A stretch of DNA of 64,000 nucleotides from Anaeramoeba flamelloides (taxonomy: Eukaryota > Metamonada > Anaeramoebidae): assembly GCA_027625915.1 (NCBI GenBank), contig JANTQA010000063.1:1178001-1242000 (forward strand). The letters run 5' to 3'. This document shows positions 47,001 to 59,121 of the stretch, piece after piece. Made by a program: the position numbers and the translations under genes. How positions within the stretch are numbered: position 1 is the stretch's first letter; each line of letters starts with the position of its first letter. Under the pieces are notes generated by a model. That model was not told where the DNA came from, made no database searches, and was given only the letters and a program-made list of their open reading frames with translations.

Positions 47001-47719
47001 ATTTGTTCGGTGGCGAGGAACAACAGGAGCTTGCCAAGGAATTCTCCGGTGGCTCTGTTGTCATTGCAAGGCTAAGCCCACAGGACTACCATCGGGTGCA
47101 CTTTGGCGTGTGCGGTACAGTTAGAAAAATCCACCCTGTGATCGAGGGCGCCTATTACACCGTTTCTCCCTTGGCGATCAACACAGAGGTCGATGTGTAC
47201 ACAGAAAATAAAAGACAAGTGATCGAAATCGATACGGAAGAATTTGGAAAGGTTATCTGTATATTTGTCGGCGCAACCTGCGTTGGATCCATCTGCCTCG
47301 AAGTGGAAGAAAATGATAAGTTCCAGAAGGGCGATCCATTCGGCTATTTCAAATTCGGTGGCAGTACGCAACTCGTTGTCTTCCAAAAGGAACAGATCGC
47401 TTTCGATAATGATCTTTTGGAAAATACAGGCAAGGGCATAGAAACATTAATTAAAATGGGTGACAGAATTGGTATTGCTAAATCTAAAAATGAAAAAGAA
47501 GTTATTGTAATGAAAAAAGAAAAAAAAAAGATAAATTCATCATCAGAAAAATCAGGTGAAAAAGAGATCAAAACCGGGTTGAACAAAAAATCTGGCAAAA
47601 CTGGAGAAAAAGAGAAAAAGAAAAAGGTAAAAAAAATTCAAGAAGACAATAAAAAGAAAATAGGATCAAAATTCTCCAAATTGAAAAATAAAATCAAAAA
47701 AAAAAAAAAATTAAATTAA
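44071..47719 (+). CDS. C2-C2-EF-hand phosphatidylserine decarboxylase (PSD2 type)
   Basis: Five exons (44071-44160, 44266-44345, 44489-44667, 44814-44940, 45745-47719) join in phase to 816 residues. The enzyme converts phosphatidylserine to phosphatidylethanolamine. Two C2 domains lie at about 10-120 (VTVVKGENLVAKDLGG|SDPFVK) and 140-250 (LTILEGAEI...GDPYVTVLFG), split by introns. Two EF-hand loops follow: DTDNNGSLDKLE (316-327) and DKDKSGDLTFDE (352-363). The decarboxylase domain spans about 495-745. It has SPGDCR (D552), DYHRVHF (H608, H611) and FGGST (696-700), where self-cleavage before S699 yields the pyruvoyl group. GGST in place of LGST is the form used by PSD2-type enzymes. A Lys-rich tail ends the protein. 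There is no mitochondrial presequence or membrane helix, so C2-mediated, calcium-responsive membrane docking is likely. The gene is intact. Confidence 0.95.
44941..45744. other. 804 bp intron of the decarboxylase gene
   Basis: This intron (GTAAATA...AATAG) is much longer than the other three in the gene (105-146 bp) and splits the start of the second C2 domain. It is AT-rich with no recognised repeat. Confidence 0.8.
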
Positions 47720-50700
47720 AAAGTAATTTTTTAGAAGAAAAAAAAATGGATTTAATAACAACATTTTTTTGAAACGTCCTTTATTTCCCATTACCTTTGT
47801 TTTTCTTACTCTTTTATTCTCTTCTTATTTTTATTTACTTTATTTTTAGCTTTATCATTACTTATATTTAGTAACTGAGCAAACTTTTAATTTTATCAAA
47901 TATAATTTTTTTTTATTATTTTTATCTGATTTATTATTTGTTATTTTATTTATTCATCATTTTTTTTTTTTTTTTGAAACTTTTTTGATTTATTTGAACC
48001 TATTCAATAGCAAATAAATATTTAAACATTTTTTTATTCCTTGTTCCCATTTTTTTTTTTTTTTTATTTTTATATTAATATTTTGGATATATAATTTTGC
48101 CGATAAATGGTTTGAAACAGTAATTCTTTCATTGGTTTGGACATTTTCTCATCTTTTTATGATTGCTGAGAAATTCAAAACAATTTTTTGTGCTTTTTCC
48201 ATTAATTCTACATTTTGGAAATTTTTTTTTCTCAGTTTTGAATAAAATGAGATCAAGATTCTATTGGTTTCCGAGAGGAGAAACTTTGAAAATTTAATTG
48301 ATCTTTCAAAATAGTCTAATTTTTGAACTTTTTGAAAAAAATATTTATATATTTGTCAAAAACAAATTGAACAGAATAATTTTTGGTTTATCGGTAAAAA
48401 TATTTTGCTGAAAATAATTTTTATTGTTTAAATTTTGGTTTTTTGAATATTTAGTAATATTACAATATAAAATTTGGGAGTGAGAAAAGTTTTTTAGATT
48501 TAAAAGGGTTTATCTTAAATTTAAAACCATTTATTGTCCCTTTTTAATGAACCAATGATCTAAAAAATAATAATTAACTCTAATATACATTTGTAAAAAT
48601 TGATGTCTTAATATTTTAAGTTTTATGGAAATATGACAAATTTAGTAAAAAAACATAAAATATTTGGTCATCAATTTTTTCGAATATATATTATTCTAAA
48701 AAAAGACAAAAATAGAATAACCTTAATAAAAAAAATTCTATTTTGATAGTATTGGACTTTATAAAAAAAATCATATAAAATCCAACTGTGAAAAGGCAGG
48801 TTTGAAATTTTGAAAAGGTTCTTCAATTTTTTTATTAAGGGTTGAGAATTAAAACCCAGTATAATTTTTAATTGGGAACCCCACCATAAATATTTAGTAA
48901 AACAAATTAATAAATGAAAAAATCAACGATTTAAGCCAAAATGGGGTATTTGTATCAATAACATTTTTTTAATACTATCTCTTTCTAATTTTTTTTCTTT
49001 TGTTGATCAATTGAAAAGTAAAATTTGTTCAAAAATTTGACTTTTTTTGAGATCTCAAAAAATATTTGATTCAATTTTGATAATCTAGGGGATTTATTGT
49101 TTTTTTTTTGTTTATTTTGATTGATGATAATATAATGAATAATTCTATCAAGTCAATTTGTTTTTTCTATTAATTGGTTGGACTTCAGGTTTTCAAATGG
49201 GTTAAGTCGGCAAAAAAAGGGTATGGCGCTTTTTTTCCTAGTTTGCCTTTTTTTTCCCTAGATAAATAGATTTTTTCGAATAGTTTTAATATTCAATTAT
49301 TTTGTTGTTTAAAAGAACCGAAATTTATTTGAGGTAGAAATATTCGATATAATAGCATGAATGATTTCTAAGTAAAAGATTCTGAAACTTTTTGATTTAT
49401 TTTGTTAAAATGAGATTTGAACAGGAGGATATTTCTTGTTATATTTTTGCTTAGAGGTTTGGCTATTATTTTTTGTCTAGTGAAGAAGCCTCTTTTTTTT
49501 ATATATTTTCAAAATTATTATCATTTTTAGGAAAAATACGATACCAATAAAAAAGAACAGCAACATAATTAACCGATATTTTTTTCACTTCCATCATTAA
49601 CTAAAGTTAACACATGTTCACAATGTTGGATAACTATCAAAATAAAAGAAATTAATCAACATAGTTCTATAAAAAAAGATATATTACACTTTAAATAAAG
49701 TTTAAAAAAGAATTATAAAAATATCTTATAGAGATTAAATTTTAATTTTTTGATAAAAAAAAAAGATAAAAAAATCAATGTTTAAATTATTTTAACAAGA
49801 AAAAATGTTTTTTTTTTCAAATATTTTAATAATGACATAATTTAAGAAACACAATTATTTCATGTTTTTGGGTCATTTATTCTAATGGATGGTCAAACCT
49901 TAAAAGTTAATTTGAATCTGAAACAAGTTTATATGTGTTTTCTCATTTTCAAATACCCAATTCTGAAAAAAAAAAGGGTATTAAATTTTTGTAATCGGTA
50001 AAAGGTTCTACAAATATTGGTTATTGATTTTGTTATAACACAATTTTTAATTTGAAACTTTTAACTGAAAATTAAAACAAAAATTAATTTATAAAAGAAA
50101 AAAACAAGGACTAAAGAAAAAATGGTCTGTTTAAAAGAATAACAGTTTTTGTTAGATGATCTTTAAGTCAGGATTTTTCTTTGGGTGTTCTATTATTAAA
50201 AATTTCTTGGAAATTTTAACTTTGCAGGAGATCTCCTAAACGGCTCCTTAGAATCTCGATCAAAAAGATGATCTAAATTAGGTTTGTTGTTTCGGTTGAA
50301 AAAAATTAAGTTGGTTATTCTTTGAAGTTTATTGGTTTCTTCTTTTTATTGATTTTACTTTTGATTTTCTATAATGTTCGCAATTAAAAACTGGGTTTTT
50401 ATTTTTTTCCTTGTTTCATTTTTTTTTATAAATAATCCCTTAAAATGTTTTTGAGTCAAAATATATACCAAAATTAACTCACGATAATATAGCTGTTTTA
50501 AAAATTCCTCCTCTTCTCAAACTTTTTCTGAAGTTTGGTATTTTCAAAAAAGTGAAAATTTTTTCAGAATTAAAACAGTTATCAAGTTTTCGATTTTTAT
50601 TAAAATTTTGCCTCAACCTCAAATGGAGTATAACGCATGAGGTCTGAAGCAAATCACTTTTATAAAAAAAATAGTTTACCATGTTTTCAAACAGAAAACT

Positions 50701-52682
50701 CGACTAAAAGTTTTATTTCTGGCAAAATCATAAAAAGAAAAAGTCTGAACTTTTTTAAAATAACTGTCTCATTTCAATTGTTTTGCAATAGACAAGTTAA
50801 ATATTCAAAAATTATTATTAACTTTTCAGAAGAATATGAGGTTTACCTTTTATAATAAAGTAGTTTCAAAATCTGAAAACTTTACAATAACAAACCGATT
50901 ATTCTGGAAAAAAAATACATTTGGAATTGTTATTAATTCAATTTTTCTTTTTACTTTTGGGATGTTTGGTGAAACTGGTAGAAAATAATTTTTTGATTGT
51001 TTTCCAAAAGAGTGGTTCTAAATCACTCTTGAGTTTGAAGTTAAAATTTTTGAGAACTCTTTTTTCAAGATCGAAAAAAATAAAAATATTTTAAATTGCA
51101 GTAGTTTTTTATTTATTTTTCAAAAACAGTTTGTAATTGTTTACCCACTACATGGGACAAGAACTTGAAAAGGTCTCAATCGTTCTTTATTTGTAAAAAA
51201 TAATTACAAAAAATAAAAAAGTAAAAAAGGAAATTATTTCTTGATTCTGTTTAAGTTCCTCTGCGAAAAAGTAAACGTAGTGTAGTTTGACTTCAAATTG
51301 TATCTATTTTTTGAATCCAACACTTTAATTTTGGTTCTTTTCCAATATCAAATTATTTTTAATTTTCCACAAACATCATAAAATTTTTGTTTTCTTTTCC
51401 TCACTAATAAATTGGAATTAAATTGTGTTTAAGAGTTGCTTTTATAAAAGTCAGATTAAAAAATCGATTTAAGAAATCCAAGTAATCATTTTTTTTTCAC
51501 ACTTTTCCCATAACGTTCTTTTATAAAAAAAAAAATTACACACAAAAGATGACTGAAAATGTGAGTGTTTGCCCTTTCTCCCCTGTTTTCTTTCTGTTGT
51601 TTCCTTTTCTTTTTATGGAAAAAACCTGTTTAAGAAATTTCTTTTCCGAACGAGATACAATTTGCAACAATCCTTCAAAAAGAGTTCATAAATCACAAAC
51701 TTTATTTCTGTTGATCAGACTCCTTTTAGATGATGTTGCTTCACGCAATTACAACACTAAATGGAAGTGTGTCTAAATTGATGCTTGTTTGTCAACACCA
51801 AAAATAGCTCAAACCAGTAATATTTCATGCTTATCTTCTGGAAGAACAACTGGTTTTGTCTTGTAAAACCCATTGTTTGTGTTTAGAATATATCTTCTTT
51901 GGAGCCTATGGTTAACGATTCCGTTTGTGTTGTGATTGTTGGTTTGTCTTCAAAATAAGTGTGACAATTGATCAATTTTGAAAATCTTCAATTTTTGCAA
52001 AACGCAAAACTTTTGAATCTAAGCTCAGAAATCCAAAACGCAATTTGTTTTTAAGACAAGCCAAGAGATTTAAATTCATTATTTTCTTATCCAGAAATAA
52101 GATCTCCATTTCCTCCCATTTTACAAAAACTATTCCAAAAAAAAATCAAGATCTAGAACTTGTTTAAACAGAGAATAAAAAAAAATTACGAACAAAAGCA
52201 AACAACTTTTCTTTAAAGATCAAATCCACTTTAAAATTTTTAATTTTACTTTAATAAAAAAGATATTTAAAATTTTTCCAAATATTTTATAAAAAAACAT
52301 TCCAAAACTTTCTCATCGAACGTTGCCTAGTTTGGGCTTTCTTCTTTAGTTCAATGATTCGAATAATAAATAGCAAAAAATTTTCTCTCACTTTTAATTT
52401 TTCCGACTTCAAATAGAGATCACAAATTACAACCTAATTCTTTGAAATCTCTTTTTGCAAAACTAAAAATAAACAATAGGAAGTGTAAATTTTTCCTATT
52501 TATTTGCCAAATGCTTCCAAAATTTGAAAAAAAAAAACAAACCAAATAATCTCTATAATTCAGGTTCACCACTTTTTATTCTGAAATTAAACTAATTTTC
52601 TTTTCTTTTTTTTTTGTTTCATGAAAAATGAACACTCTCAACAAAATTTTTGTAATCTTCTAACCACACTTATTTTATTCTA
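47720..52682. other. Long gene-poor region
   Basis: I see no convincing gene in about 5 kb. Short frames at 50479-50682 (minus), 50637-50855 (plus) and 51549-51776 (plus) lack domain support. A possible first exon is ATG ACT GAA AAT at 51549, followed directly by GTGAGT, a strong splice donor; it could be an upstream 5' exon of the RasGEF gene. A slightly less AT-rich patch lies near 50220-50270 (GGAGATCTCCTAAACGGCTC). Confidence 0.45.
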
Positions 52683-55600
52683 ATGAAAAAGATAATTGAA
52701 ATTTATTCTTTAATAGATTTCAGTGATCAAGAATTCAACTATAAACCAACAACAACATTGGGCGATCTACTGGAAAAATCAAAGAAACCACAAAACATTG
52801 GGGTGTTTTTAACCTATAACACAGATTTTACAAATCCTGAAAAAATTGAAAAAGAAAAAAATATGGAAAAAGAAAACCCTCAAGAGAAGAAGAATGATGA
52901 AGATAGGAAAAAGGAAAGAGGACAAGAGAACGAAAACGAGAACGAGAAAGCGAAAGTCAAAAAGAAAAGAAAAAGAAAAAGAAAAAGAAAAAGAAAAAGA
53001 AAAAGAAAAAGAAAAAGAAAAAGAAAGAGGAAGAGAAAGAGGGAGAAAAAGAAACAAAAAACCAACGACAGGAAAGTCAACGAGTCATAAAATTAAACAG
53101 TTTAAATTTAAATTGCAAAAAGGAAGGTTCAGATCTAAAAAGAAGTGGATCGTCACTGGAAAGAAATACAAATTACGAATTGGTCACAAACAGAGAACTT
53201 GATTCAAAGGCCATGCATTTGACCGAATCCAAAGAATTTGAAAAAAAGAAAACTGACACAAGAAAGAACAAAAAAATCCATTTATTATCAAACATCAGGA
53301 ATATTACACCAAATGGAAATAGAATTGAACGAATGTCAAGTTTTCTTATGAGCAACTTTGTTCCAAAAAGTGATTTCAAAGGCAAATTTCTCAAGCCTTC
53401 AACAAAAATTATAAAATATGCAAAATCCAAATTAGAATTCCGCGAATTACCACAAAAGGAGATCGAAATTGAAATAATTTCACACCTACCAAAATTTAAA
53501 TCAAATATAAAGAGCTTTTCGACAAATTATTCATTGGATCATATTTTTGATTATTACCAATCCAAAGACTCGTTAATTAATAGTGAAGAATTTGGCATTG
53601 TTATCACAAAACAAGACAATTTCAAAAAGGATATATTCAAAATAATACCCAATAACGAATTAAGCAAGAAAGAAATCCAAAAAAATTTTTTGGAAAATTC
53701 TCATCGTTTTGGTGTATGGGCAAAACCGAATAAAAAATATTGCCTTGGTGGCTATTTGTCAAAATTGGTATAATATTCCACCCCCTTTTTTTTTGTTTAA
53801 AAACTTTTCAAAAATATTTATTATTCAGTAACCATACTTAAAAAAAAATAACAAATCATTTCCTTAAACACACAGCAAAAAAAATTGTACATTTATTTCA
53901 TTTTCTTTCAATTATTATAACCATTTCCAAATATTTCCAAAACATGACTTTAAATAACAATCAAGTTTTTTTTTTCACTCTTAAAAATTATTCATTACTT
54001 TGGATTTAAGGTATTTCCAAAAAAGTGTGGCATTTTTTTTTATATTTCATAAAAAATAATCTTTTTTAGTGATGATAATCATTAATCAACTATACCAAAT
54101 TAAGTTTAATATTTATACCGATTAAGTCAACCACTTATGTATTTAATTCAAAGAATGTTAGTTGAAATATTCCCAAAAAATGAAAAAAAAAAATAGCACT
54201 TTTTTTGGTTAAAGCAATGTACGACCAATTTCAATAAAAAACCGGAAATATGGAAAGGGAACAAATGGTTTTTTAAACACAAAAACGCAGTTATATGTTT
54301 TTAATTATATTGTAAATTTTGTTGAGATTATACAATTTATGAAAATATTTTTTTCGATCAAAAAGAAAATAATAAACACCAATTTTCACCATAAAAAAAT
54401 ATCCGATAAAATCGAGATCAGAAATTTTAATATATTTTATTTCTGCAATACAATACTAAGAAACAAATTGAATTATTATCAAGAATCTATAAATGGTGGT
54501 TAATGATTTTATATATTTAAATCCTTTTTTGTAGAATGGGTTATATAAATATATTTTAAAATAAATTTGCCCCACATTCTCGGAAATAGCTTATTGGAAT
54601 AAAGCTATATAATACACTTTTATAAAATGAGATAGATTTGAATAAAAAAAAAAACAATAAGATGCAATTACACCAATAAATTGAAATATATAAAAATAAA
54701 ACTATTTAATTATATTTTAAAAGTTGGAATAGATTTAAAAATCATATTTTATTTCAATTTATCAAAATCAAAATGGCATAAACCCCGTTTCAAAATCATT
54801 GGCACATTAAAAATCAAATTTTGAACATAAATATTGTTAGAAATTGAAGTTATCGATTATAATAAAAAAATAACTATTTTAATAATCAGCTCTTTACTCT
54901 AGAAATATTTGTTTATCACTAAAAATAAAATAAAAACAAGTAAAAAAAAAAAAATAAAAAAAAAAAATGGGACATTTATTATGAAATTTAGTTTATATTT
55001 AAAAACGTAAAATCGTTGTTGTGTAAAAAGTCAAATTGTTACTTTTTTTCAACATTTATCACTCCATTTTTTTTTTTTTCTTAAAAATGTATTTACATAT
55101 TGCAATGCCACACACGTTAATGTATTTCAATTCAGGATAAATTTCAAACAATTCGGCACACACCCACTTTTCCTATTTGCAAAATCACATTGAATAATAT
55201 AAAAAGACACTTTAATTGAAAACATCATAAATTCTGTAGTTAATTATTGACATTTATTTGTGTACTACATAGAAAAAAGTGGTATTTTTTTTTTTTTTTT
55301 AAAAAATATTCAACTACAAGATTTTTGAACAAATTTATGGTATGAATACAAATCATGTAAACCACACAGACCAATAAAATTACAGATGTTGAAAAAAAAA
55401 AATAATAAAAGAAAACACATATCAAAAATTCCCTCTTTTTTTTGGAAAACTTAATTAAGTTTCAAATACTTCTGATGACTGTATCTATTTGGACACTCTT
55501 CGAATTAGAAGTATTTGAATCCTAATTTAGTTTTCTAAAAAAAAAAAAGAAAACAAAAATATGTAATGATATTTTTGTATAAATTTTACAAATAATAAAT

Positions 55601-58600
55601 GATCGATCAAATGGTTAGTTAACAACAACTAATCTTATGCTATTTTGCTATTTAAAAAAAGCCTCTATTTAAGCTTATTCTCTTCATTAAGTAAAAACAA
55701 TTACTGATCAAACAAAACATATTACGCAACTGGGAAAAAAGGCAATGAAAACAAAACGGTAAAGACAAAAATATTTGTATTAACCAAAATTATTTCCAAA
55801 TTTCAGCAAACCAGGCGATTGTTATTATTCTTTAAACTGTTTTAACCATGTCCAAAATTTTGGAATTTAGTTTATCATACCAAAATGAAATATTTTTATT
55901 TCACCGAACTACAATAAAAACATTTTTATTGTAATTCACGGATTAATAATTAATCTAATCTTACACAATTCATTTTATTATTTATATTAAAACACGAATA
56001 TTTAAAATTTTTTATTATATTTATAGGGTAACAAATACGATACGGTCCAATTTGGTAGAAAGCCATCTTTTGTCACTGTATTTTTGCCAGACCAAAGAAA
56101 AATTGAAATTTTAGTTGATTTTAATTGCAAAGTCAAATTAATTATTCAAAAGCTAGTTGATCAATTTTCTTTAAAAACTCAAACGATCAAAAACGAAATA
56201 AGTCACGAAGTTAAATATCTATTATTCCATATAGAATATGCAAACGAAAACGGCAAATTAATTGAATCCCAATTAATTAAAATCAATCAAGAACAATCCC
56301 TAGAATTCCAAGGGATTTATCAATTTACATCAATTAAAATGATTAAAATTAATGTACCAGCACCCAAAAAAAATAACATTCATAATGCCTCTAGCAATAC
56401 AAATATTTGGAAAGAATTCAGGCAAAATCATCAAAATTTAACTTGGTGGAAACGGGAAAACAACAGTTCAAGTACTTCAATAATAAGTAAACACAACGAT
56501 TTCCTATTTAATAGAATCAGTGGTATTAGTTTAAATAAATTAATAGAATTAGTAACATCAGCAGGTAATCCACCCTCGTTTATTTTTTAATTTCCCTTTT
56601 TTAAATTGTCTTGCTTGGATTCAATTTTGTAAATCCCTTCAAGTTTATGATTAATTATAATTTTTTTTTTTTTTTTTTTTTTCAAATATCAGGTTTTTAT
56701 AAATTTAAAATGATTTAAAAGTTAATTACAAATCATATTGGGTTATTAATTGTTCTTGAATATTATAGGATAATTTTTTTTTTTTTCAATTTATTATTTC
56801 AGGTGATTTACAATTTTTGTTTTGGGCTTTAGATTTTCCTCCCTTCTTTCCCGATCATGTAAAATTAGCTCATCAGTATATTCTGAATCTTTCTCAAAAT
56901 CATAATTTTGAATAAAATTATTTTCCAAATTTAAAGATAAAATTTGATTCCAAAGATTTGTTTTTTTTGCTAATAGATATGTTAATTTGTCTCAAATTTG
57001 TTAAAATTATTCATTAGAAGCTTTTTTTCTGGCAAATAGAAAAAAAATAAAAAAATTTGTTTTTACAAAAAAAATCTTGATGATATTCCGAACAATGTTT
57101 TAAAAATATAAAATAGAAAGTTAAACACGCAATTTTTAATCAAAATAAATCAAATTGCTTTTGTTTTTTTTACTAAAAAAAATATTGTGGTTGTAATATT
57201 CTCATAAAAAATAGTTTTCAAATTTCTTTACACAGATCGAGAAAATACATCAGAAAACCAAAACAATTTTAAATATTAGAGAGCTGGAATATTATTCTCA
57301 AGAAATAAGTGATGTGATTGTTTATTATTATTTCCAAATTAAATGTAAAGTGTGGTATTGTTATTCTTTCAATTGTTTTAAACCGTGTCCATTTTTTTGG
57401 AATTTAGTTTAAATTTTAATAACTAATTATTTCCCACAAATACATGTTTATATGAATACTAAAACAACCTTGCTGCCCAAATCCGTTTCTTTACCCCAGT
57501 TAACAAACAAAAAAAAAAAAAAACTGGCAGGGTAAAAAAAGACATCTAAATATATATTTAAATGTTAAATTATGAATTAATTGTTTCAATCTTATTTAAC
57601 CAACTTTTTTTATATATCTTTAATAAATATTTCCATACTTTAATCTAATATTATAGGCTATCAAACAGAAGAATTTATAGAAATATTTTTAGAATTATTA
57701 CCAAGTTATTCGAATGAATCGATTCTTTTAGATAGGTTAATTGAACGATTTGATGTTCCCTCATTGCACCCAAAAACACAAAGAACATTTTTAGAAGAAG
57801 AAAAATTGGATATTCAAATTTTAACATTAAATTTAATAATAAAATTAATTGAAAACAAACAACACTTTTTACCAGTAAAAGTCAAAACAAAATTAAAAAC
57901 ATTTATTCAAAGCGAGTTAATAAATAATTTCAAAAACAAGGATGAAAATAATAAAAACAAGAATTCTGAAAAACCCAATTATGAAAAAAATCAGACGATA
58001 AACAAATATATCAAAAAAATTGATGTTTTATTACAAAATAATTCAACAAACAAAACAATCTATACCAATCAACAAAAATTTCGAAATTCGTCATTAAAAA
58101 TTAAAAAAAAAAGGAAAGTAAGGAAATTATCTCAAATAAATTTAGATAAAATCAATTTTCAAAATGTTAATGTAACCCAATTGGCAAAACAAATTTCTTT
58201 AAACACACATGACATCTTTTCAAAGATAACTTCAAGAGAGCTGTTTAATAAAGCATGGACCCGGAGGGATAAAAACGAAAAGGCACCAAATCTAACTAAA
58301 TTGATCAATAAGTTTAATTTCTATGCAGATTGGGCATCGACCGCCATTTTGGAAGAAAAAACAAATTCAAAAAAGAGGTTAGAGATTTATGAAAAAATGA
58401 TCCTATTGGCACATCAATTTTATAAATTAAATAATTTCCAAGATATGTTTGCAATTCTTTCTGGCTTACAAAGCGCGCCAGTTAGCAGATTATTTAATAT
58501 GAAAAGGGACCTCTCAAAGAAATGTATCAAGAAATATAATACATTATTAAAATTAACAGACGTTACCAACGGATGTAAAAATTTAAGAGAACACACTGCT

Positions 58601-58879
58601 AAATCCAGCTTACCAGCTATGCCCTATGTTGGGATAATCACCACTGATCTGACACACATACACGAATTGCCCGATTTCGTTGATAATAATCTTTTCAATT
58701 GGAGAAAAAGAATGAGAATTTATGAAGTCATTGTTTATCTCAGAAAATTTAAACAAGTTGGTTACAATTTTATTTATATAAGTGCCATCCACAATTTTCT
58801 CGACAAACAAAAAATTCTCGATGAAGATTCAATGTGGGATATCAGTTTTGAAATTAAACCTCATCCGATGGATCTGTAA
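52683..58879 (+). CDS. RasGEF protein with talin-head-like N-terminal modules
   Basis: Exons 52683-53767, 56027-56564 and 57657-58879 are joined by introns of 2.26 and 1.09 kb in matching phase. The C-terminus is a CDC25-type catalytic domain (about 58165-58870: LAKQISLNTHDIFSKI, YVGIITTDLTHIHELP) that would load GTP on a Ras-family GTPase. The RasGEF N-terminal helical module is split by the second intron (SLNKLIELVTSAG|YQTEEFIEIF). Further upstream, FGVWAKPNKKYCLGGYLSKL|VGNKYDTVQFGRKP, continuing into TVFLPDQRKIEILVDF, lines up with the F0-F1 ubiquitin-like folds of talin (GIWLEAGKALDYYMLRNGDT). That is my inference from pattern. The N-terminal exon has a break: MKKIIEIYSLIDF... and ...ETKNQRQESQRVIKLN are in different frames, separated by a (GAAAAA)n tract at about 52970-53035. 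This may be a slippage or sequencing error. The start ATG at 52683 is tentative. Confidence 0.85.
52970..53035. repeat. GAAAAA hexamer tract at the RasGEF frame break
   Basis: About ten tandem GAAAAA units. The frame entering the tract reads Arg-Lys, the middle frame Glu-Lys and the frame that continues downstream Lys-Lys before turning acidic. A length change not divisible by three within the tract explains why the 5' and 3' parts of this exon do not share a frame. Confidence 0.8.
55590..55880 (+). repeat. Dispersed repeat D, copy 2 (in RasGEF intron 1)
   Basis: Begins AATGATCGATCAAATGGTTA and ends TTTTGGAATTTAGTTTATC. It matches 29578-29875, with the middle diverged. A third partial copy at 57295-57415 lies in the next intron. 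Confidence 0.6.
56685..56820. mobile_element. CTCCATTTC-type MITE, copy 2 (truncated, in RasGEF intron 2)
   Basis: Matches the right two thirds of the elements at 30.2 and 59.8 kb: AGGTTTTTATAAATTTAAAA, GGTTATTAATTGTTCTTGAA and TTATTTCAGGTGATTTACAA. The left terminal repeat is not recognisable, and the right one changes after CAATTTTTG. Its TTATTTCAG looks like a usable splice acceptor. Confidence 0.65.
56803..56915 (+). other. Possible alternative terminal exon of the RasGEF gene
   Basis: Starting right after the MITE-derived TTATTTCAG, the frame reads GDLQFLFWALDFPPFFPDH, then VKLAHQYILNLSQ, then a stop. It is in phase with the donor at 56564 (GCA G|GT) and is less AT-rich than the DNA around it. 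If used, it would cut the protein off before the RasGEF module. It may instead be a fossil exon fragment. No domain was recognised. Confidence 0.35.
57295..57415 (+). repeat. Dispersed repeat D, partial copy 3 (in RasGEF intron 2)
   Basis: Shares TTATTCTTTCAATTGTTTTA and TTTTTTTGGAATTTAGTTTA with the right end of copy 2 at 55.8 kb, and the same tail with copy 1. Confidence 0.55.
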
Positions 58880-59121
58880 TCTTTTTTTATTATTGTTAAT
58901 TTTTTTTTTTTTTTTTGAATATTTTTTAATTTATCAATGCCAATATTCAAAGATAAATCCATTTTGTATATTTTTTTTGACAAAAAGTATTTTTAAAGAT
59001 GAGAAATACATAAATAAAAAAGGAAATTATATTTTTAGATTTTTGTTTTTTGTTTTTTATTATCTATTATTTTTTAATCGAAATTTTTAAAATTCACATC
59101 CACTATAAATGTTTGTACACT

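Noticed and set aside
46018-47598. Several minus-strand frames opposite the decarboxylase gene
   Set aside because: Shadows of a clearly coding, motif-bearing plus-strand exon.
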